The translations under genes and the position numbers were made by a program. 32,817 nt of DNA, from contig JANQHS010000161.1 of assembly GCA_028282565.1 (NCBI GenBank), positions 1 to 32,817 on the forward strand. Direction: 5' to 3'. Position 1 is the stretch's first letter, and the number at the start of each line of letters is the position of its first letter. The notes under the pieces are model-generated. The model had not been told where the DNA came from, did no database searches, and was given only the letters and a program-made list of their open reading frames with translations. Below are positions 1-8,010 of this stretch, piece by piece. The DNA comes from Cytophagales bacterium. Lineage in GTDB: Bacteria > Bacteroidota > Bacteroidia > Cytophagales > CCMP332.

Positions 1-46
1 CTTGTGGAGCCATCGGAAAGTGGGGATGTTAACCACTACCTGGCTA

Positions 47-256
47 TTATACTTTGGAGATCTTCTTCGTTCTCCAGCCAAAGATCCCATAGATCGGGCA
101 ATAGCTGATGAAACTTGTGGCGAGAAAAATAACGGATATCACTACGAGAACAATGCCCAGTATCCCGGGGATTACTCCCATGAAATATAGGGTGGTCAAC
201 AATACGGCGATAATGGCTCTGATGATCCGGTCCGGGTTACTCATATTTGCTTTCAT
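47..256 (-). CDS. small DUF2892/YgaP-like inner membrane protein
   Basis: MSNPDRIIRAIIAVLLTT...GIVLVVISVIFLATSFISYCPIYGIFGWRT matches the DUF2892 pattern (NxxRxxR then two TM segments, CPxYxxxG). Track start at 262 is TTG; in-frame ATG at 256 or 244 preferred. Confidence 0.75.
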   Translation of the reverse strand: MKANMSNPDRIIRAIIAVLLTTLYFMGVIPGILGIVLVVISVIFLATSFISYCPIYGIFGWRTKKISKV

Positions 257-319
257 GATCAATTGCTTTAGGAATGGGTCAAAGAAAGCAATGGCCCGAA
301 TTCCGGTCAGTGACTTATG

Positions 320-949
320 TCACAAAAGCTCAATTTTATTTCTTCCAAGCCTGATTTTGCTCTTTTTCTCCAATTCCTTCATGAGCCTTGAAATAACCTC
401 TCTCGAAGTGTTCAGGTCATAGGCGATTTTCTGGTGTGTGGAAACAATTTCCTTTCCGTCAAATATAGACGCCTTCTTTTCCAGGTAATCCAATAATCTC
501 TTGTCCAAGTTGTTAAATACCACGCTGTCCAGGGTGGCCATCAGTTCGGAGAATCTTTGGGTATAGGTTTGAAGTACAAAGTTGTTCCAGGCCTGAAATT
601 TTGCCTTCCATTCGTCCATTTTTGAAGCAGGGATCAATAAAAGTTTGACTTTGTCTTCGGTTACAGCCTTGATCTGGCTTGGTGCCTGGGCCATGCAGCA
701 TTGAAAAGTCACGGCACAACTTTGCCCCGGATACAGGAAATAAATGAACATTTCGTTCCCTTCCTCGTCTTTTCGGAGAACCTTCAGGGCACCTTCCAGC
801 ACAAAGGGCAGCATCTTTATGGACGAGCCGAAATCCATGACGACCTGCTCGGACGGGATCTCGGCTATTTGTCCTGCTTCGGTGATCTCCTTCAGCAACT
901 CAGGATCAGAAAAATCGGGGAATACTTCTTTGATCTGTGCAATATCCAT
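320..949 (-). CDS. Crp/Fnr family transcriptional regulator
   Basis: N-terminal cyclic-nucleotide-binding-like beta roll, C-terminal HTH (KIAYDLNTSREVISRLMKELEKK). ATG at 949 preferred over the TTG at 955. Confidence 0.9.
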   Translation of the reverse strand: MDIAQIKEVFPDFSDPELLKEITEAGQIAEIPSEQVVMDFGSSIKMLPFVLEGALKVLRKDEEGNEMFIYFLYPGQSCAVTFQCCMAQAPSQIKAVTEDKVKLLLIPASKMDEWKAKFQAWNNFVLQTYTQRFSELMATLDSVVFNNLDKRLLDYLEKKASIFDGKEIVSTHQKIAYDLNTSREVISRLMKELEKKSKIRLGRNKIELL

Positions 950-953
950 CAAC

Positions 954-975
954 AAAAAACCCGGCTTTCGCCGGG
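954..975 (-). terminator. intrinsic terminator downstream of sodA
   Basis: Minus strand CCCGGC-GAAA-GCCGGG-TTTTTT: perfect 6-bp GC stem, GNRA-type tetraloop, T6 tract. Confidence 0.8.
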
Positions 976-1000
976 CTTTAATTCAAAGCTTATGATTTGG

Positions 1001-1600
1001 TTAAAGTGCCGCCTGATACCTTTTCTCCACCTCAGACCAGTTGATCACATTGAAAAAGGCATTGATATAATCAGGCCTTCTGTTTTGGTAGTTCAGGTAA
1101 TAGGCATGCTCCCAAACGTCCAACCCAAGTATGGGAGTGCCAGAGCAACCCGAGTCCGGCATCAATGGATTGTCCTGATTTGCGGTTGAGCAAACCTTCA
1201 GGGCATTGCCTTCCACGCAAAGCCAAGCCCAGCCTGAGCCAAATCTTGTCGCTGCGGCTTTTGAGAATTCTGCCTTGAACTCGTCAAAGGAGCCGAAAGT
1301 TGCATCTATGGCGTCGGCAAGCACACCGGAAGGCCCTCCACCATTTGGACTCATAATTGTCCAAAAAAGACTGTGGTTAAAATGCCCTCCTCCGTTGTTT
1401 CTGACGGCCGCGATATCGCTGTGGTTTCGACAAAGTTCTTCAAGGGATTTATCCCCGAGTCCATTTGCTTCAACCGCTGCGTTGAGATTGTTTACATATG
1501 CTGCGTGGTGTTTTCCATGGTGAATTTCCATGGTAGCTGTATCGATATTTGGTTCCAAAGCATTGTGAGCATAAGGAAGATCCGGTAGTGTAAATGCCAT
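1001..1600 (-). CDS. sodA: superoxide dismutase (Fe/Mn family, Mn-like)
   Basis: [36 protein letters not shown], and [20 protein letters not shown] metal-ligand motifs. Confidence 0.96.
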   Translation of the reverse strand: MAFTLPDLPYAHNALEPNIDTATMEIHHGKHHAAYVNNLNAAVEANGLGDKSLEELCRNHSDIAAVRNNGGGHFNHSLFWTIMSPNGGGPSGVLADAIDATFGSFDEFKAEFSKAAATRFGSGWAWLCVEGNALKVCSTANQDNPLMPDSGCSGTPILGLDVWEHAYYLNYQNRRPDYINAFFNVINWSEVEKRYQAAL

Positions 1601-1611
1601 TTTATTCTTGT

Positions 1612-2061
1612 TTATTGAATCCTTAAATTATTAAAAAAATCTTTCAACAAAGCCTCGCTTTCATTTCTTAACAAACCGGTAAAAACATTGGTTTTGGGAT
1701 GCAGAATATTCTTTCCTAAAAGGCTATATCCACGCTTGGGATCGGGAGCCGAAATGTACAGGTTTCTTACCCTCGACCAGTAGAGTGCGCCGGCACACAT
1801 GTTACAAGGTTCCAGGGTCACATAGAGGTCACAATCTTCCAGAAACTTGCTCTGTAGTTCATAACTGGCGGCGGTTAAAGCCTGTAATTCTGCATGCGCT
1901 GTGGCATCATTCAAGATCTCACATTGGTTGTGGGCTTTTGCAAGGATCTTCCCAGCCGATACGACAACCGCTCCAACCGGGACTTCACCTTCATCGAATG
2001 CCTTTTGGGCTTCCTTGAGCGCGACTTTCATAAAATGGTCCGGGGAATGAATGGAAAGCAA
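1612..2061 (-). CDS. tadA: tRNA-specific adenosine/nucleoside deaminase
   Basis: CDA fold motifs [36 protein letters not shown] start supported by alignment length with TadA N-termini. Confidence 0.85.
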   Translation of the reverse strand: MLSIHSPDHFMKVALKEAQKAFDEGEVPVGAVVVSAGKILAKAHNQCEILNDATAHAELQALTAASYELQSKFLEDCDLYVTLEPCNMCAGALYWSRVRNLYISAPDPKRGYSLLGKNILHPKTNVFTGLLRNESEALLKDFFNNLRIQ

Positions 2062-2625
2062 TCAGAAAGGGTTACTCTTGATTTTGATCGAATTCATGAT
2101 CTGCCAGGCGGCATCCTGGTATTTTTCCCGGTCGAACTTCGGGCAACTAAAGTTGAATACCAGGATCCGGTTTTGAACGATCATATACTGAACTATGGTG
2201 TACTTCCTCTCGTAGGAGTTCGAATATCTCGTAGCTGAGGTGAATTCAAAGTAATAGACCTGGTGCTTATGCACCTCGCGGACCCCCTGTTTTTCAATTT
2301 CCAATTTGTCATAGAGGTAGTTCAGGTTGGATTGTTGAAATTCCCCGAGAAGCTCCAGGTCGCTCCCTTCCCAAAAATTATCCGAGATTGACAATCCGAA
2401 TTCGGCCAATCTGTCTTCCGATGAATACATGGCCAAGGGCATTTTGTAGGTCAGATATCGCTCATTGATATCCTGCTCGGTCATTCTGTAAAATGCAGCT
2501 GGCACCTTGGCATCGATACCATCGATCAAATGCACCTTTTGCATTTTGATCCCGGCTGCCATGGCTATAACGCCAAGCAGAAGAATGAAGGGCAGTGCAT
2601 GTCTTCTAGCGCATCCTATCCGCAT
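2062..2625 (-). CDS. hypothetical membrane-anchored protein
   Basis: ORF with N-terminal TM (HALPFILLLGVIAMAAGI); start at MRIGCARR, overlapping the 3' end of the DUF4293 gene. Product unknown. Confidence 0.6.
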   Translation of the reverse strand: MRIGCARRHALPFILLLGVIAMAAGIKMQKVHLIDGIDAKVPAAFYRMTEQDINERYLTYKMPLAMYSSEDRLAEFGLSISDNFWEGSDLELLGEFQQSNLNYLYDKLEIEKQGVREVHKHQVYYFEFTSATRYSNSYERKYTIVQYMIVQNRILVFNFSCPKFDREKYQDAAWQIMNSIKIKSNPF

Positions 2626-3088
2626 CTCTGACAGTTTTTTCGTCCCTTTTGATAAAGCGATTTGCCACCACATTGCTGAACATCGCAATGGCCGGCAGAT
2701 AAAACCCTGCATGAAACACACCGGCAACCATAGGCATGATCTCTTTGTCGAATTGGGTAATGAAATAAATTGAAAGGCCAAGGGTAATTCCCATGACGAC
2801 GGAGTTCAGTGCTCCGATCTTGATCTGGGTCAGCCTGTTCCGGAATTGGAAGATCTCAAAGAAGGCGATTCCCGCAGATATCATTGCCAAAATGGATATG
2901 GCAATGTAGGGACTGTATTCCATGGTTCTTTCTCCGGACTCCATTTGAACGATATAGACACCCATTGAAGAGAAAACGAAGCTCTCGCTTCCGGTGGTAT
3001 TGGTTTTCGACCAAAGGGGGAAAAACACCATCACGATCATGCAAATACCCGTGATGGCGAGGAATAAACTTTGGACCCTTTGAAGCAT
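2606..3088 (-). CDS. DUF4293 family membrane protein
   Basis: MLQRVQSLFLAITGICMIVMVFFPLW...; four TM segments, typical of Bacteroidota DUF4293. Confidence 0.8.
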   Translation of the reverse strand: MLQRVQSLFLAITGICMIVMVFFPLWSKTNTTGSESFVFSSMGVYIVQMESGERTMEYSPYIAISILAMISAGIAFFEIFQFRNRLTQIKIGALNSVVMGITLGLSIYFITQFDKEIMPMVAGVFHAGFYLPAIAMFSNVVANRFIKRDEKTVRDADRMR

Positions 3089-3108
3089 AGTAATTAACCC
3101 TAATTTTG
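3079..3108 (+). promoter_or_regulatory. Bacteroidota-type promoter of thiolase gene
   Basis: TTTG (3079-3082), 18-nt spacer, TAATTTTG (3101-3108), an exact TAnnTTTG. Confidence 0.6.
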
Positions 3109-3142
3109 GGCAAAACTATTGAAATATTAAAGCAAAGCAGAT

Positions 3143-4342
3143 ATGGGTAATGCCTTTATTGTCGACGCGGTCAGAACACCAATCGGAAGATATGGGGGAG
3201 CATTGAGTTCGGTGCGCCCTGATGATCTTGCCGCCCATGCCATAGCTGCTCTGGTCAAAAGAAACCCGAACATCAATGTCGAAGATATCGAGGATGTGGT
3301 TTTTGGAGCTGCCAATCAAAGCGGGGAGGATAACAGGGATGTGGCCAGAATGGCTCTTTTGCTCGCAGGCCTGCCCATTACCACCGGGGGTGTTACCGTA
3401 AACCGTCTTTGTGCTTCCGGGCTGCAGGCGATTATGGATGCCTCCAGAGCCGTGATGTTGGGTGAATCCGATGTTTATATCGCCGGAGGAGTTGAGAGCA
3501 TGTCCAGAGCACCCTTTGTGATGGCAAAGGCCTATTCTGGCTTCTCGAGGAAACAAGAGATCTATGATACCACAATTGGCTGGCGTTTTATCAATAAGAA
3601 ACTCAAGGAGATGTACTATCCGTATTCAATGGGAGAAACAGCTGAGAATGTGGCGGAAAAGTATGCGGTGAGCAGAGAGGATCAGGATGCCTTCGCAAAA
3701 CAAAGCCAGGATAGGTACGAAACGGCTGCGAAGGCAGGCCGCTTCAACGAAGAGATCTCTCCGGTTTCTGTTCCTCAGCGAAAAGGAGATCCTATCATTG
3801 TTGATAAGGATGAACATCCGAGACCGGGAACAACGATCGAAAAGCTTGCTACGCTGAAACCCGCCTTCAGAGAGGGAGGTTCGGTAACGGCAGGGAATGC
3901 CAGTGGGATCAATGACGGCTCTGCTGCCTTATTTGTGGTCAGTGAGGATTACGTTGAGAAGAACGGTCTGGAGCCGCTTGCCAGGGTTGTTTCCATGGCC
4001 GTTGCAGGAGTGGATCCGGCGATTATGGGAATCGGCCCCGTTCCAGCTAGCCGCAAGGCATTAAAAAGGGCTGGTTTGAGTGTTTCGGATCTTGGGCTTG
4101 TGGAACTAAATGAAGCTTTTGCTTCTCAAAGCCTGGTCTGCATGAAAGAATTGGGGCTTGATCCTGAAATTGTAAATGTCAATGGTGGAGCGATCGCCCT
4201 AGGGCATCCCCTGGGATGCAGCGGTGCCAGAATTTCTACGACTTTACTCCATGAAATGCAAAAAAGGGATGCGCGCTACGGGCTTGCAACCATGTGCATT
4301 GGGGTGGGCCAGGGGGCGGCTGTTATTTATGAAAAGGCCTGA
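3143..4342 (+). CDS. thiolase (acetyl-CoA C-acyltransferase, 3-oxoadipyl-CoA thiolase-like)
   Basis: [11 protein letters not shown] (active-site Cys), [32 protein letters not shown]. Confidence 0.93.
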   Translation: MGNAFIVDAVRTPIGRYGGALSSVRPDDLAAHAIAALVKRNPNINVEDIEDVVFGAANQSGEDNRDVARMALLLAGLPITTGGVTVNRLCASGLQAIMDASRAVMLGESDVYIAGGVESMSRAPFVMAKAYSGFSRKQEIYDTTIGWRFINKKLKEMYYPYSMGETAENVAEKYAVSREDQDAFAKQSQDRYETAAKAGRFNEEISPVSVPQRKGDPIIVDKDEHPRPGTTIEKLATLKPAFREGGSVTAGNASGINDGSAALFVVSEDYVEKNGLEPLARVVSMAVAGVDPAIMGIGPVPASRKALKRAGLSVSDLGLVELNEAFASQSLVCMKELGLDPEIVNVNGGAIALGHPLGCSGARISTTLLHEMQKRDARYGLATMCIGVGQGAAVIYEKA

Positions 4343-4374
4343 TCCTCTGGATGAACGATGAATTTTGGGCATAA

Positions 4375-4405
4375 AAAAAATGGCATAGGACGTACGCCAT
4401 TTTTT
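4375..4405. terminator. bidirectional intrinsic terminator between the thiolase and the small lipoprotein gene
   Basis: AAAAAATGGC-11 nt-GCCATTTTTT, perfect 10-bp stem with T/A tracts on both sides. Confidence 0.8.
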
Positions 4406-4443
4406 AAATATCTTCTAGACCTCCTAAATTCTTTGTAGGAGTC

Positions 4444-4566
4444 TTAGACGTTCTTGTCGGTATTCTCTTTTTGGACTGGTGCTTTTTTAGCGTATGTGGG
4501 GCAGGTATGATATCCACAAGAAGTCAAGAAACCAACCAAGAATACAAGTGCGATTACTTTTTTCAT
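4444..4566 (-). CDS. 40-aa small lipoprotein (absent from the ORF track)
   Basis: Translates as MKKVIALVFLVGFLTSCGYHTCPTYAKKAPVQKENTDKNV*. Lipobox LTSC, exact TAnnTTTG box upstream, terminator downstream. Confidence 0.8.
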   Translation of the reverse strand: MKKVIALVFLVGFLTSCGYHTCPTYAKKAPVQKENTDKNV

Positions 4567-4587
4567 AACAACGGACTTTTAGCCATA

Positions 4588-4595
4588 CAAATGTA
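4588..4595 (-). promoter_or_regulatory. -7 box (TACATTTG) of small lipoprotein gene
   Basis: Minus strand TACATTTG, exact TAnnTTTG, 21 nt upstream of the ATG. Confidence 0.55.
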
Positions 4596-4682
4596 ATAAT
4601 TTTTTGCTGATAAGAGATGATGTTTCTGTTATCTTCAAATCATACGAATTTTCGCATGCTTTGGTTCATTGTACCACAATAT

Positions 4683-5417
4683 TTATTCCAATCTTTTGTT
4701 TAAGGAAACCGGATTTCTCTTTTTTAGTAATCTGAGGTTCAAAATTTCAACCATAAGGGAGAAAAACACGGCAAAGTAGATATAGCCTTTGGGGATATGA
4801 TAGTGGAATGCTTCAACTGAGAGCATAAAACCAATGAGAATCAAAAATGAAAGGGCTAAAACCTGCAAAGTCGGATGTTCTTTGAGAAATCCACTGATAC
4901 CATTAGCAGAAAGCAACATGATCACCATGCCCAATACGATCGCGACTACCATGATGATCAGTTGGTCTGTCAATCCGACAGCTGTCAGGATGGAGTCAAA
5001 GGAGAATATCAGGTCCAAAACGATAATTTGAAAAATAACCCCCGTAAAGGTGTTGTTTGCGAACTCCGTCCCCGATTGTGTCTCACCTTCCAGATGATGA
5101 TGGATCTCCGTGGTACTCTTAAAGATCAGGAACAAGCCACCTCCCAGGAGAACCAGATCGCGAAAGCTGAAGTCGAATTGCCAAATGGATATTAATGGAT
5201 CTGTCAGTTTAACCAACCAGGAGATCCCGAACAGTAACATCAACCTAAAAAGCAGGGCGAGGCCCAGGCCGATGAATCTGGCCCGAGGCTGTTGGGCCGT
5301 GGGAAGTTTATTGGTAACTATGGAGACAAATATGACATTGTCGATCCCAAGAACAACCTCCAGAAAGGTCAGGGTGAGCAAGGCGATCCAGGCTTCGGTA
5401 GTGAGAAAAATTTCCAC
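4683..5417 (-). CDS. TerC family integral membrane protein
   Basis: LTFLEVVLGIDNVIFVSIVTNKLP and VLDLIFSFDSILTAVGLT, the TerC Asp-containing TM motifs. Confidence 0.95.
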   Translation of the reverse strand: MEIFLTTEAWIALLTLTFLEVVLGIDNVIFVSIVTNKLPTAQQPRARFIGLGLALLFRLMLLFGISWLVKLTDPLISIWQFDFSFRDLVLLGGGLFLIFKSTTEIHHHLEGETQSGTEFANNTFTGVIFQIIVLDLIFSFDSILTAVGLTDQLIIMVVAIVLGMVIMLLSANGISGFLKEHPTLQVLALSFLILIGFMLSVEAFHYHIPKGYIYFAVFFSLMVEILNLRLLKKRNPVSLNKRLE

Positions 5418-5542
5418 AGCGGTAGTTTGTTGATTTGAATTCCAAAATGTGAAATATTCAATATATCCCGGAAAAAAACGTTTGATTTAATCCCTTTGGC
5501 TCCATTTTTGGGCGATTTGCATGGTAAACCAAGGGTAGGGGT

Positions 5543-5550
5543 TAAATTTG
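5543..5550 (+). promoter_or_regulatory. -7 box (TAAATTTG)
   Basis: Exact TAnnTTTG, 21 nt upstream of the ATG at 5571. Confidence 0.45.
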
Positions 5551-5570
5551 CGGCCCCTTAAGAATTCGAT

Positions 5571-6557
5571 ATGAAGTTTATTCTCATTTTTCTTTCTTCA
5601 TTCCTGTTGTTTTCGAGTGTTGAGAAGTCTGTGGTTGATTATTATGCTGATCAACTTAAGGTAGACCGGCAAAAGATCGAGGATGCGATCATCGCAGTGG
5701 CACGAGAGGAGGGCTTGGTCCAGGGGACAAGGGCCCTGGCGACCGTAAGCCGTGATTCATTTGATACCATCATCAAGGACCTTACTCCAAGACAACAGCA
5801 TGGTATGTATGAATTGATGAGAAGACCTGATCTTCTAAAGTCTTACTCTATTCCCAATCTTACCGATGAGGAGATCAGATTTGTTTTCAGAAACTACCCT
5901 CAGGAGATCGGGGACAACGCCATTGTCTTTCACAAGGAGCACCTGGATGTCCTGATCCAGCTCACCCTTCTAAATCAGTATGTGAAGCAGGAGTTTGGAA
6001 AGGTCCTCTTTGGTTACCCACCTGAAGCACAGGAGGCCATGCAATTTCTGGTTGATTTCCCACAGATCCTGGAATTGTTAACCAGGGAAACGGCGACTAA
6101 TAGAAAACTGAGAAAGACCTATCAAGAAAGGCCGGATCTGTTTGTAGCCACAGTTGACTCCATCGCAACTAAAATTTCGGATGAATACAATGGTTCGATT
6201 GACGAATGGGCAGAAAGTATCAAGTCCAACCCCGAAGCCCTCAAGGCTTTTGAAGAGGCAGCAGGGGTTTATGAATCCCATCAACAGGCCAAGCAGGAAA
6301 CCCATAATCAAACCATGATGGCCAAGAACCAGCAGAGCTATGAGGTTTCCGGAACCCAGCAGCAGTATTTTCAGCAATACGGAACCCACCGTGATCCAAA
6401 GAAGGGTTCCAATGTTCATGTGAGTGTATGGGTGGGCGCAGGCTATGGCTTCGGTTATGGAAGACCCTACTGGTATGGAAGTCCCTATATGGGTGGTGCG
6501 GGAGCGGTATATGGCGGGGCCTATTATAATCCATATCATAACCCTTACTGGTTCTAG
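5571..6557 (+). CDS. hypothetical exported protein with Gln-rich linker and Gly/Tyr-rich C-terminus
   Basis: Signal-like N-terminus, helical body, tail VWVGAGYGFGYGRPYWYGSPYMGGAGAVYGGAYYNPYHNPYWF. Confidence 0.75.
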   Translation: MKFILIFLSSFLLFSSVEKSVVDYYADQLKVDRQKIEDAIIAVAREEGLVQGTRALATVSRDSFDTIIKDLTPRQQHGMYELMRRPDLLKSYSIPNLTDEEIRFVFRNYPQEIGDNAIVFHKEHLDVLIQLTLLNQYVKQEFGKVLFGYPPEAQEAMQFLVDFPQILELLTRETATNRKLRKTYQERPDLFVATVDSIATKISDEYNGSIDEWAESIKSNPEALKAFEEAAGVYESHQQAKQETHNQTMMAKNQQSYEVSGTQQQYFQQYGTHRDPKKGSNVHVSVWVGAGYGFGYGRPYWYGSPYMGGAGAVYGGAYYNPYHNPYWF

Positions 6558-6560
6558 ATC

Positions 6561-7406
6561 GTGAGAAGCCCGGGTTTAAGATTTTCCACTTTTTTGATCG
6601 TGGCAGGGATTTTTGTCCTCGGATGTCAGGAATCGGAAGTTCCGGAAAACCAAGGCTTGGGCCTGCAGGAAGAACTCGATCTAGGAGCCATATTAGAAAA
6701 GGAGATAGATACGGCTTCAAGTAAATATGGACAACGTCTGAAGAGAGCTGATTATCAATCCCTGTATGATTATTTGGATGCCGTCCAGGATTCGGTATTA
6801 AAATCTGAACTGATCCTGAGAGGATCGGATATTCGCTTTGAGCCGATTATTCTTGCGGATGACAACAAATACCAGGCGTTTTCCTTGCCTGGCGGAGCCC
6901 ATTATTACTATACAGGCCTGCTTAAATATCTTGAAGATGAAAGCCAACTTGTTGCCTTGATGTCCAAAGAAATGAGCCATAATGATCGGATTGAGCCATT
7001 TACCAGGCTTGAGCTGAGGTATGGACAGGATATAATAGTCGATGTGATACAGGGAGGACAATCAAATCTTAGACAGGATATGATCGATCTTCTACTCGAG
7101 ATCGGTTATGATTCAGTAACCGAGCTAAGCGCCGACCACAGCTCTGTCGATTATCTATGTGGAAACTCATATCTCCCAGCCGGATTGGCAAGGATCTATG
7201 AACGAGCCATGCTGGATTCGATACAGATGGATACCATCTTGGTCCTCAATCCGGAGGGAATTCTTAGGCAGTACTTCACCTTCTACTCTCTGAGTATGAT
7301 CAGGTCGAATGAGATCAGAACGAGGGTGGATTCAACTGCCTGCACCGGTGACTCCTTGTACTCGGATCGCTACCAGAGTTTCGTGGATCTACTCAATGCC
7401 ATATGA
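6561..7406 (+). CDS. lipoprotein with degenerate M48 metallopeptidase-like domain
   Basis: GTG start, lipobox VLGC, AFSLPGGAHYYYTGLLKYLEDESQLVALMSKEMSHND aligned to the M48 core, and ELSADHSSVDYL aligned to ExxAD. Confidence 0.75.
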   Translation: MRSPGLRFSTFLIVAGIFVLGCQESEVPENQGLGLQEELDLGAILEKEIDTASSKYGQRLKRADYQSLYDYLDAVQDSVLKSELILRGSDIRFEPIILADDNKYQAFSLPGGAHYYYTGLLKYLEDESQLVALMSKEMSHNDRIEPFTRLELRYGQDIIVDVIQGGQSNLRQDMIDLLLEIGYDSVTELSADHSSVDYLCGNSYLPAGLARIYERAMLDSIQMDTILVLNPEGILRQYFTFYSLSMIRSNEIRTRVDSTACTGDSLYSDRYQSFVDLLNAI

Positions 7407-7918
7407 TATTATCAGGAAAGGAAATATTAGCAAGATTAGGTGAAGACATTATCATCGAACCATTCGATGAAAAACAGATCAATTCTAATAGCTATAATCT
7501 AAAGCTTCATAATGAGCTACTCGTCTACAAAGACCATGAGCTCGACATGAAGAAGGATAATGGAATTGAACGGATCATAATCGGTGAAGAAGGTTTCTTG
7601 CTGGAGCCTGGAAGGATCTACCTGGCAAGAACATTGGAGCGTCTGGAGACCCATAATCTGGTTCCCTTTCTGGAAGGAAGGTCATCCATAGGAAGATTGG
7701 GACTCCATGTGCACATCACAGCGGGGCTCGGCCAGGTAGGGTCAAAGGGTTATTGGACCCTGGAACTACAGGCGATCCAACCCCTCAGGATCTATCCCGG
7801 TATACAGATCTGCCAGATCTATTTTTCTGAGATCAAGGGAGACTTCTCCTCCTATTCGAACAAGTACTTCAATAGCAGGGATATTCAATCCAGCCTCTTG
7901 TTCAAAGAATTTGAATAG
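7403..7918 (+). CDS. dcd: dCTP deaminase (Dcd family)
   Basis: NSYNLKLHNEL, EGRSSIGRLGLHVHITAG, GYWTLELQAIQPLRIYPGIQICQIYF. 4-nt overlap with upstream gene. Confidence 0.92.
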   Translation: MILSGKEILARLGEDIIIEPFDEKQINSNSYNLKLHNELLVYKDHELDMKKDNGIERIIIGEEGFLLEPGRIYLARTLERLETHNLVPFLEGRSSIGRLGLHVHITAGLGQVGSKGYWTLELQAIQPLRIYPGIQICQIYFSEIKGDFSSYSNKYFNSRDIQSSLLFKEFE

Positions 7919-8010
7919 GCGTCCTTACTCTGGCAGGATTAGTTTTTTACCTGATTTCTGTCAGTGATTCTTTTTTTCTCGACAGCTACTATTGGGCAAA
8001 TTGAAGAGTC

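Noticed and set aside
108-1189. Plus-strand ORFs of 83-162 aa over the Crp/SOD region
   Set aside because: Antisense to Crp/Fnr and sodA, composition typical of shadow frames.
1612-2061. TadA zinc motif PCNMC instead of PCPMC
   Set aside because: Zinc-binding cysteines are intact; the variation alone is not notable.
7403-7918. dCTP deaminase motif reading TAGLGQVG instead of the more usual TAGFxDxG
   Set aside because: Single-site difference within a family I cannot align here; the catalytic TLEL segment is intact, so no functional claim.
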